The notes under the pieces were generated by a model. It was not told the origin of the DNA. It ran no database searches and was given only the letters and a program-made list of their open reading frames with translations. The position numbers and the translations under genes were made by a program. A stretch of DNA of 64,000 nucleotides from Paenibacillus xylanivorans (GTDB lineage Bacteria > Bacillota > Bacilli > Paenibacillales > Paenibacillaceae), in contig NZ_LITU01000078.1 in the NCBI RefSeq assembly GCF_001280595.1, positions 79,392 through 143,391 on the forward strand. The letters are read 5' to 3'. Every line of letters begins with the position of its first letter. Position 1 is the first letter of the stretch. Positions 57,768 to 64,000 of this stretch are shown in pieces.

Positions 57768-57793
57768 ATACGTTAAAGGCAGGTGAATGAGGA

Positions 57794-58798
57794 GTGAACA
57801 GTTACATCGTCAAACGTGTACTCGTGTTACTGCCCGTGCTGCTGGGCATGACCCTGATCGTCTTTTCCATTATCCACGCCATTCCGGGTGATCCGGCAGA
57901 GACCATACTTGGGCAAAAGGCAACCGAACAATCCAAGCAAGCTCTGCGTGACCAGCTCGGACTGGACAAACCATGGTTTCAACAATATTTCGCCTACCTT
58001 GGCGATCTGGTAAAAGGAGATCTGGGTACATCCATCCGCACCAAAATTCCGATTGCCCAGGAAATAGTTCCTTATCTGACAGCAACCCTGGAATTAACGA
58101 TGGCGAGTATGTTGTTTGCTGTCATTATTGGCGTGAATGCCGGGATTGTCAGTGCGTGGAAACATAACTCGTGGTTCGATTACTGCTGTATGGTCATTGC
58201 ATTGGTGGGTGTATCGATGCCGATTTTCTGGCTTGGTCTGATGGAACAATGGCTATTCGCCAACAAACTTCACTGGCTACCGTCCATTGGCCGAATGAAC
58301 GCGCGTGATCCAATTGAAGCCATTACGGGCTTGTATGTGCTGGATACGATGATTGCTGGACGCTGGGATCAGCTGTGGACGGTAACAAAACATTTGCTGC
58401 TACCAAGTATCGCGCTCGGCACGATTCCTATGGCCGTTATTGCCCGAATGACGCGTTCCAGTATGCTCGAAGTAATGAGTTCGGATTATATCCGAACCGC
58501 GAAGGCGAAGGGACTCGGTCCGTTTTTTGTCATATATGGACATGCGTTGAAAAATGCGTTTATTCCTGTGCTCACCGTCATCGGCATACAAACTGGATCC
58601 TTGCTAGGCGGTGCCGTGCTGACCGAAACAATCTTTGCCTGGCCAGGTGTCGGTCGCTATATATATGAAGCAATTAGTTCGCGAGACTATCCGGTGATCC
58701 AGAGCGGCATTCTGATCGTGGCATTCTTCTTCGTAGTGATCAATCTGATTGTGGACTTATTGTACGCCGTATTCGATCCTCGAATTAGTTATAAATGA
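57794..58798 (+). CDS. oligopeptide ABC transporter permease DppB-like
   Basis: A 334-residue permease with the DppB start YIVKRVLVLLPVLLGMTLIV and LGLDKPWFQQYFAYLGDLVK, GDLGTSIRTKIPI, and the EAA-like loop MTRSSMLEVMSSDYIRTAKA with AKGLGPFFVIYGHALKNAF. About six membrane segments. GTG 57794 follows GGTGAATGAGGA. It pairs with the next permease. Confidence 0.9.
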   Translation: MNSYIVKRVLVLLPVLLGMTLIVFSIIHAIPGDPAETILGQKATEQSKQALRDQLGLDKPWFQQYFAYLGDLVKGDLGTSIRTKIPIAQEIVPYLTATLELTMASMLFAVIIGVNAGIVSAWKHNSWFDYCCMVIALVGVSMPIFWLGLMEQWLFANKLHWLPSIGRMNARDPIEAITGLYVLDTMIAGRWDQLWTVTKHLLLPSIALGTIPMAVIARMTRSSMLEVMSSDYIRTAKAKGLGPFFVIYGHALKNAFIPVLTVIGIQTGSLLGGAVLTETIFAWPGVGRYIYEAISSRDYPVIQSGILIVAFFFVVINLIVDLLYAVFDPRISYK

Positions 58799-58822
58799 AC
58801 ATGAATAGAAGGGAGACGCCGC

Positions 58823-59722
58823 ATGGCCAAATTATCGACCAATACCGGAGCGTCCATGGACGCCGCGTCGGCACCCGCATCTGGTCCATGGCGGGAAGCC
58901 TGGAGAACGTTTCGGAGAAATCGGCTTGCGCTGGCAGGCTTGATCATTATCGTTTTTTTCATCCTGATGGCCTTTGTTGCCCCGTATATTGCCCCGTATG
59001 ATTACAAAGAGCAGGTGCTCACAGATCGTCTGCAAGCCCCTTCCGCAGAGCATTGGTTCGGTACCGATGATCTCGGGCGTGACGTATTCTCCAGAGTGCT
59101 GCACGGAGCGCGCATTTCATTGTGGGTCGGTTTCTTTTCCGTCATAGGCTCTATTATTGCGGGCGCATTGCTCGGCCTGATTGCTGGGTATTATGGAAAA
59201 TGGGCAGACATGCTCATCTCACGTTTGTTCGATATCTTGCTCGCTTTCCCAGCTATATTGCTGGCGATCGCCATTGTGGCGATTCTCGGCCCCTCGTTGC
59301 AAAATGCATTGCTCGCGATAGCGATCGTGAACATCCCGACATACGGACGGTTGGTGCGTTCAAGGGTACTTAGCTTGAGACAGGAGGAATTTATTACATC
59401 GGCACGTACGCTGGGTGCTGGCAATATGCGAATTCTGTTCCGGCACATTTTGCCCAATAGCCTCACCCCGCTCATTGTACAAGGCACACTTGGGATTGGA
59501 ACAGCGATTATTGAAGCGGCTGCGCTTGGATTTCTCGGCATGGGGGCACAACCCCCTGACCCGGAATGGGGCAAAATGCTGTCGGATTCCCGCCAGTTTT
59601 TGCAAAAAGCGCCGTGGACGCTTATTTTCCCCGGACTTTCCATCATGTTAACCGTGCTCGGTTTCAACTTGTTGGGTGACGGCCTGCGCGATACCCTTGA
59701 TCCAAAGATGGCTAAAAAATAA
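58823..59722 (+). CDS. oligopeptide ABC transporter permease DppC-like
   Basis: A 299-residue DppC-like permease: WRTFRRNRLALAGLIIIVFF at the start, APSAEHWFGTDDLGRDVFSR, and the EAA-type loop LRQEEFITSARTLGAGNMRI. The end GFNLLGDGLRDTLDPKMAKK is standard. ATG 58823 follows AAGGGAG. No DppD/DppF ATPase gene follows; only a terminator and the htpG leader, so ATPases must come from elsewhere. Confidence 0.9.
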   Translation: MAKLSTNTGASMDAASAPASGPWREAWRTFRRNRLALAGLIIIVFFILMAFVAPYIAPYDYKEQVLTDRLQAPSAEHWFGTDDLGRDVFSRVLHGARISLWVGFFSVIGSIIAGALLGLIAGYYGKWADMLISRLFDILLAFPAILLAIAIVAILGPSLQNALLAIAIVNIPTYGRLVRSRVLSLRQEEFITSARTLGAGNMRILFRHILPNSLTPLIVQGTLGIGTAIIEAAALGFLGMGAQPPDPEWGKMLSDSRQFLQKAPWTLIFPGLSIMLTVLGFNLLGDGLRDTLDPKMAKK

Positions 59723-59838
59723 TCACGTATGCAACAAATTTGAAGCTCAGTCATATACCAAAAGGATCTACGGCCATAATATATCTCAATAATGAGTGCT
59801 TTCACTGAATCTAAGCTTCTATTTTATCTCACCCAGAC

Positions 59839-59873
59839 GCCGGTTCGAACCTCAGTTCGAGCTGGCTTTTTGT
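59839..59873 (+). terminator. terminator of the oligopeptide operon
   Basis: GCCGGTTCGAAC (59839-59850) and GTTCGAGCTGGC (59855-59866) pair fully in RNA with two wobble pairs and are followed by a T run. Confidence 0.85.
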
Positions 59874-59959
59874 ATTACTTGGGACATTACGTTAAAATCA
59901 AAAGTGCGCGTATAAACGGGATGTTAATCTACCATTTTGTTAAATTCGCACCTAGAGTA

Positions 59960-60027
59960 TTGACACCCAATTTTCCCATATGTTATATAAAAGGAAGGGT
60001 TTAGCACTCTGATGACTTGAGTGCTAA
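59960..60027 (+). promoter_or_regulatory. sigma-A promoter with CIRCE operator before htpG
   Basis: TTGACA (59960-59965) and TATATA (59984-59989) form the promoter. Right after comes a perfect CIRCE element: TTAGCACTC (60001-60009), nine bases, GAGTGCTAA (60019-60027), the HrcA operator. The htpG ATG is about 500 bp further, and the leader contains a dispersed repeat copy. No other gene is supported in between (a 20-codon frame at 60031 has no ribosome site). Confidence 0.88.
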
Positions 60028-60215
60028 CAAATGAAATTTACTTTAAACGACTACATATGGAATGATTGTGTTTTTGAATATGGATTAAGTTAAACTTGAA
60101 TAGGACATGAGAGTGGAATGAGCTAGAAAAGGCCTGGCACGCGCAAGATTGATCAACAGATTTTTACTTGATAAAAATCTAAATGTTTAAAATCAGTTCC
60201 TGATCAGATGCAAAA

Positions 60216-60351
60216 GTAGTGGAGGGGACGAAATCGATTTGGAGGAAGCGAAGTGTTCGCCTTTATCACTGAATTTCTCCCTTTTCAAAAAGGGAATCAA
60301 AGAAATTCGGGGATAACAGCGATCCGAAAAACGATTCGTAACCGGAACGGC
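60216..60351 (+). repeat. dispersed intergenic repeat, copy 2
   Basis: Begins GTAGTGGAGGGGACGAAATC, has the GCGAA/TTCGC hairpin, nested stems GAATTTC/GAAATTC around CCCTTTT/AAAAGGG, then GGGGATAACAGCGATC, CGAA/TTCG and CCGGAACGG. A partial further copy (AAATCTGGGGATCAAAGCGA) follows at about 60401-60440. It lies in the htpG leader. Confidence 0.75.
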
Positions 60352-60533
60352 TAGACCGCAGAAAATCATGCACTTATTTTAAATGAGCAATTGAGTGAAT
60401 CAGAAAAATCTGGGGATCAAAGCGATTGAAGGCTTTTCTAGTAACGTAACATTCTGCAAGGGAGTATTCAAAGGTTTACTTTCTATATTCAACCAAATCA
60501 TTCTATATCCAATTTGAAAGGAGACACCCATTC

Positions 60534-62414
60534 ATGGCTAAAAAAGAATTCCAGGCTGAATCCAAACGCTTGCTGGATATGATGATCAACTCCATTTACA
60601 CTCAAAGAGAAATCTTTTTGAGAGAACTGATCTCCAACTCCAGTGACGCCATTGACAAAATATATTACAAAGCACTGACTGACGACACACTCGTCTTCAA
60701 CAAAGAGGACTACTACATCAAGCTGACCATCGACAAAGAGAACCGTACGCTTACGCTCACTGATACAGGAATCGGGATGACCCAAGAAGAGCTGGAGAAC
60801 AATCTGGGGGTTATCGCGAAGAGTGGCTCATTGGCGTTCAAGAAAGAGAATGAAGCGAAAGACGGTCACAACATCATCGGACAATTCGGGGTTGGTTTTT
60901 ACTCTGCGTTCATGGTGGCGGACAAGCTGACTGTAACCAGTAAAACACTGGGCAGCGACGAAGCCTGGAAATGGGAATCCGAAGGCGCGGATGGATACAC
61001 GATCTCTCCAGCCGAGAAGGATTCTGTGGGTACGGAAATCGTCCTGACCATCAAAGAGAATACCGAAGAAGATTCGTATGACGAATTTTTGGAAGAGTAC
61101 CGCCTGAGATCGATCATCAAGAAATACTCCGACTTCATTCGGTACCCGATCAAGATGGATGTGACAGGTCAACGTCCGAAGGAAGGTACGGAGAATGAGT
61201 TCGAGGAGTACAAAGAAGAGCAAACCGTGAACAGCATGGTGCCGATCTGGAGCAAAAATAAAAGCGAACTGACCGAAGATGACTACACCAACTTCTATAT
61301 GGAAAAACGCTACGGTTTTGACAAACCGCTCAAACATCTGCACATCAGCGCTGATGGCGCAGTGGTATATAATGCGATCCTGTTTATCCCTGAGAACACA
61401 CCGTTTGATTATTATACAAAAGAGTATGAAAAAGGGCTTGAACTGTACTCTAACGGTGTATTGATCATGGACAAATGCGGTGATTTGCTGCCAGATTACT
61501 TCGGATTCGTTAAAGGTATGGTCGATTCGGAAGATCTGTCCCTGAACATTTCCCGTGAAATGCTGCAACATGACCGTCAGCTCAGCCTGATCGCGAAGAA
61601 CATCAAGAACAAGATCAAGAGCCAGCTGCAAAGCCTGCTTAAGGATGAGCGTGAGAATTACGAGAAGTTCTATCAAGCGTTTGGCCGTCAGCTGAAGTAT
61701 GGCGTATACAGCGACTATGGCGTGAACAAGGACACCCTGCAGGATCTGCTCTTGTTCTCTTCTTCCAAAGAGAAGAAGCTGGTTAGCCTGGACGAGTACG
61801 TTTCCAGAATGCCGGAAGATCAGAAATACATCTACTACGCATCTGGTGAATCCATTGAACGGATTGATAAATTGCCACAGATCGAGGGTGTACTCGACAA
61901 AGGCTACGAAGTCTTATACTTCACCGACGACATCGACGAATTTGCGATCAAGATGATCACGAATTACAAGGAGAAAGAGTTCAAATCCATCTCCAGCGGT
62001 GACCTGGGCATCGAGGACAGTGCAGACAAAGAAGAAACAGACGCACAGGACAATGACAACAAAGAGTTGTTCAAAGCGATGCAAGCGCAGCTCGGCGGCA
62101 AAGTAAAAGCTGTTAAAGCTTCCAAACGCCTGAGAAGCCATCCGGTATGTTTGTCCACTGAAGGTGAGCTGACGATTGAGATGGAGAAAATCCTGAAAGC
62201 TATGCCGAACAGCGAAAATGTACAGGCGGATAAAGTGCTGGAGATCAACGTAAATCACGATGTCTTCAAATCCCTGAAAGACGCATTCGCACAGGACAAG
62301 GAAAAACTGAACCTGTACACCAGCTTGTTGTATCATCAAGCATTGCTGATCGAAGGACTGCCAATTCAAGACCCGGTAGAGTTCACCAACGATATCTGCA
62401 AGGTTATGGTCTAA
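60534..62414 (+). CDS. htpG: molecular chaperone HtpG (Hsp90)
   Basis: A 626-residue Hsp90, the same length as in B. subtilis. The ATP-binding N-terminal domain shows LRELISNSSDAIDKIYY, DTGIGMTQEEL and GQFGVGFYSAFMVADK; the middle domain GMVDSEDLSLNISREMLQHD; and the C-terminal dimer domain ends in DPVEFTNDICKVMV. It helps fold client proteins under stress. AAAGGAGAC lies before ATG 60534. A perfect CIRCE operator 500 bp upstream suggests HrcA control, unlike the B. subtilis gene. Confidence 0.96.
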   Translation: MAKKEFQAESKRLLDMMINSIYTQREIFLRELISNSSDAIDKIYYKALTDDTLVFNKEDYYIKLTIDKENRTLTLTDTGIGMTQEELENNLGVIAKSGSLAFKKENEAKDGHNIIGQFGVGFYSAFMVADKLTVTSKTLGSDEAWKWESEGADGYTISPAEKDSVGTEIVLTIKENTEEDSYDEFLEEYRLRSIIKKYSDFIRYPIKMDVTGQRPKEGTENEFEEYKEEQTVNSMVPIWSKNKSELTEDDYTNFYMEKRYGFDKPLKHLHISADGAVVYNAILFIPENTPFDYYTKEYEKGLELYSNGVLIMDKCGDLLPDYFGFVKGMVDSEDLSLNISREMLQHDRQLSLIAKNIKNKIKSQLQSLLKDERENYEKFYQAFGRQLKYGVYSDYGVNKDTLQDLLLFSSSKEKKLVSLDEYVSRMPEDQKYIYYASGESIERIDKLPQIEGVLDKGYEVLYFTDDIDEFAIKMITNYKEKEFKSISSGDLGIEDSADKEETDAQDNDNKELFKAMQAQLGGKVKAVKASKRLRSHPVCLSTEGELTIEMEKILKAMPNSENVQADKVLEINVNHDVFKSLKDAFAQDKEKLNLYTSLLYHQALLIEGLPIQDPVEFTNDICKVMV

Positions 62415-62428
62415 ACCATCATCTTCAC

Positions 62429-62466
62429 CCGACAGGGCGCTTCCGTCCTGTCGGTTTTTTTTATTT
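62429..62466 (+). terminator. terminator of htpG
   Basis: CCGACAGG (62429-62436) and CCTGTCGG (62447-62454) pair and are followed by eight T. Confidence 0.94.
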
Positions 62467-62618
62467 TTACCTCTTTACCCATTACCGGGGAGGGGATGGG
62501 GGAGACGGACTATCATATCATCAAATTTCATATGATATTTTTATAATTTGAACTTGATCTTCACTATTTTTTTGCGAGAAAATGGTGAATACCATTATTG
62601 TATTTATGGGCAGCGAAA

Positions 62619-62788
62619 GTAGTGGAGGGGACGGAATCGATTCTGAAGAAGCGCAGCGTTCGCCTGAAAGCTTTCTGTAAGAAAGCTGCATCGGAAGCAT
62701 AAGCTCTCCGGGTTTACCCCTTTAAAAAGGGAATTCAGAAAACCTGGAAACAACAGCGATCGGAAGAACGATCCGTAACCGGAACGGC
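62619..62788 (+). repeat. dispersed intergenic repeat, copy 3
   Basis: Begins GTAGTGGAGGGGACGGAATC, carries a 30-bp insertion with an AGCTTTCT/AGAAAGCT hairpin, nested stems GGTTT/AAACC around CCCTTT/AAAGGG, then AACAGCGATCGG, CGGA/TCCG and CCGGAACGG. It fills most of the gap between htpG and dgt. Confidence 0.75.
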
Positions 62789-62995
62789 CACTTTGCACAG
62801 CGAGTACTTATTTGGTTTCTGTCTGCGGAGTGATGTAATGTATATTATAATTTCTTTTTATATCATTACCATTTAGGTGCACGAATGATAGTCTGGCAGG
62901 GTATAATAAAAGAAGACGACTGTGCATCACAAGTTGATGTGAGAAGAGATGACAATCGCAGACAGGTTTTGCTTTTCGAAACTGCAGAATATGTG

Positions 62996-63001
62996 TATAA
63001 T
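62996..63001 (+). promoter_or_regulatory. -10 box candidate for dgt
   Basis: TATAAT lies 37 bp before the dgt ATG; the -35 region is poor (TTTTCG at 17 bp). A 42-codon frame over the same stretch (62885-63013) has AGGTG before it but looks weak. Confidence 0.35.
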
Positions 63002-63038
63002 CACTCAAAATAGAGACAGTCGGCTAGGAGTGATCAAC

Positions 63039-64000
63039 ATGCAATGGAATGATCTGAGAGAACATAGACAATATCCTGAACTAACGAAACTGGATGGGGC
63101 TCGTGCAGCCTATGAGCGGGACTATTCCAGACTGATACATTCACCGACCTTCCGTCGGCTGCAGGGCAAATCGCAGGTGTTTGGTGCAGGAACGGGCGAT
63201 TATTATCGCACACGATTGACTCACTCCCTGGAGGTGGCACAGATTGCGCGAGAAGCGGCAAGAAGTTTGCTGCGTCGCTACCCGGAGGTGGAGTTGAATC
63301 AGGCGGACAGCCCGGGACTGATTATTGATTCGGAAGTGGTGGAGTGTGCCGCAATAGCTCATGACTTCGGTCACCCGCCCTTTGGGCATAAAGGGGAAGA
63401 AGTGCTGGATGGCATCCTTGATGATCTCATCAACACGGAGGTCAAGAAAATCATGAAGAAAAATCGTGGGGCCAAATCACCACAACCGGAACAGGAGATT
63501 CGTGCAGAGCTGAAGCGGAAATATGAGCATTTTGAAGGCAACGCACATAACTTCCGTCTCATTATGTACTTGGAAAAACGGGAGGATATCGATGGGCTGA
63601 ACCTGTCCGATGCGGTGCTGCTCGGCATCAACAAGTATCCGTATCCTGGCACGGAGAGCAAGAAAGGTATGTATCATCATGAATGGCAGTATATCCACGA
63701 GATTCGCAATCGTTGGGACATTCCTGCTGGTAAAAAGACACTGGAAGCGCAGCTGATGGACCTTTGTGATGATATTGCGTATTCCGCACATGATCTGGAA
63801 GATGGCATCAAGGCAGGCAAAATCGAAGTGCACGAGCATTTCCTGCAAGATCCGCATATCAATCGACTGATTGTGGATAAGATTACCACACTGGAGGATC
63901 TGTTCTGGAACGGATGGACAAGGGAAGCGATTGGGAAAAAGGTCGAAGAAGTCCTCGCTTCGTTCCTGCGCATCTGGAATGAAAAGATGCCGTTCTGCGA
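63039..64000 (+). CDS. dgt: deoxyguanosinetriphosphate triphosphohydrolase (3' end beyond window)
   Basis: The first 320 codons of an HD-domain dGTPase, cut by the window edge. The start ERDYSRLIHSPTFRRLQGKS is the family signature; the HD metal residues appear in YYRTRLTHSLEVAQIAREAA and AAIAHDFGHPPFGHKGEE, and later DDIAYSAHDLEDGIKAG. The enzyme cleaves dGTP to deoxyguanosine and triphosphate and affects dNTP balance. ATG 63039 follows TAGGAG. Confidence 0.93.
   Translation, partial: MQWNDLREHRQYPELTKLDGARAAYERDYSRLIHSPTFRRLQGKSQVFGAGTGDYYRTRLTHSLEVAQIAREAARSLLRRYPEVELNQADSPGLIIDSEVVECAAIAHDFGHPPFGHKGEEVLDGILDDLINTEVKKIMKKNRGAKSPQPEQEIRAELKRKYEHFEGNAHNFRLIMYLEKREDIDGLNLSDAVLLGINKYPYPGTESKKGMYHHEWQYIHEIRNRWDIPAGKKTLEAQLMDLCDDIAYSAHDLEDGIKAGKIEVHEHFLQDPHINRLIVDKITTLEDLFWNGWTREAIGKKVEEVLASFLRIWNEKMPFC

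Noticed and set aside
60031..60093. 20-codon frame right after CIRCE
   Set aside because: No ribosome site and no familiar sequence; too little to support a gene between CIRCE and htpG.
62885..63013. 42-codon frame before dgt
   Set aside because: AGGTG lies before it, but the frame covers the likely dgt promoter and has no recognisable features.
1..64000. CRISPR arrays, rRNA and tRNA genes
   Set aside because: No regular spacer-repeat array and no cloverleaf or rRNA sequence was seen by eye in this window.

Overview
The window looks like a chromosomal segment of a Paenibacillus-type Bacillota. The signs are strong AAGGAGG-type ribosome binding sites with frequent TTG and GTG starts, sigma-A promoters, a T-box before proS, a CIRCE operator before htpG, cre-like catabolite sites before arabinan genes, and a PBSX-like (xkd) contractile-tail cluster. 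The species is inferred from gene content and style; no marker gene proves it.

Layout. 0-1.6 kb: a YdeI-like protein and a flavodoxin-fold oxidoreductase. 1.6-10.1 kb: an arabinan-use locus with a divergent ArsR-type regulator, a secreted endo-arabinanase, a sugar ABC importer (lipoprotein and two permeases, no ATPase), a lipoprotein GH43 and a cytosolic GH43. 10.3-13.4 kb: EcsC-like protein and a fosmidomycin-resistance-type MFS pump. 13.4-16.3 kb: queC-queD-queE-queF for preQ1 synthesis on the minus strand behind a preQ1-type riboswitch. 16.4-20.9 kb: AIM24, small membrane and hypothetical proteins, a VWA-family remnant, a WYL-type regulator and a DEDDh exonuclease. 21-28 kb: a membrane-anchored FAD oxidoreductase, T-box plus proS, and a secreted 5'-nucleotidase with LysM. 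28-30.3 kb: an ImmR/ImmA-like pair facing an ArpU-like phage regulator. 30.3-36.3 kb: a GAF sensor kinase with a cysteine cluster, its NarL-type response regulator, an FMN reductase, two VOC proteins and two unknown proteins. 36.5-40.7 kb: two copies of a duplicated terminator-bearing element flanking a DUF4127 gene and an AT-rich metalloprotease/lipoprotein pair. 40.8-55.2 kb: contractile tail genes plus holin and GH25 lysin, with no head, portal, terminase or integrase gene. 56-59.7 kb: oligopeptide ABC genes without ATPases. 60-64 kb: CIRCE-htpG and the start of dgt.

How the genes work together. The extracellular arabinanase would cut arabinan, the lipoprotein GH43 and the importer would handle and import oligosaccharides, and the cytosolic GH43 would finish them; the cre-like sites suggest carbon catabolite control. 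The que operon makes preQ1 and is probably shut off by it. The tail cluster reads as an R-type tailocin with its own lysis pair.

Most notable signals are: (i) the headless tail cluster with a canonical A AAA AAC frameshift site; (ii) a roughly 90-nt element present twice (36508-36598 and 40566-40659), each copy ending in a different but intact terminator hairpin; (iii) a dispersed intergenic repeat (29041-29178 minus, 60216-60351, 62619-62788) whose stems show compensatory changes; (iv) a preQ1-like leader with two extra hairpins; and (v) a decayed tail-region gene holding a perfect 22-bp palindrome. All family calls were made by eye from the translated sequence, without database searches.
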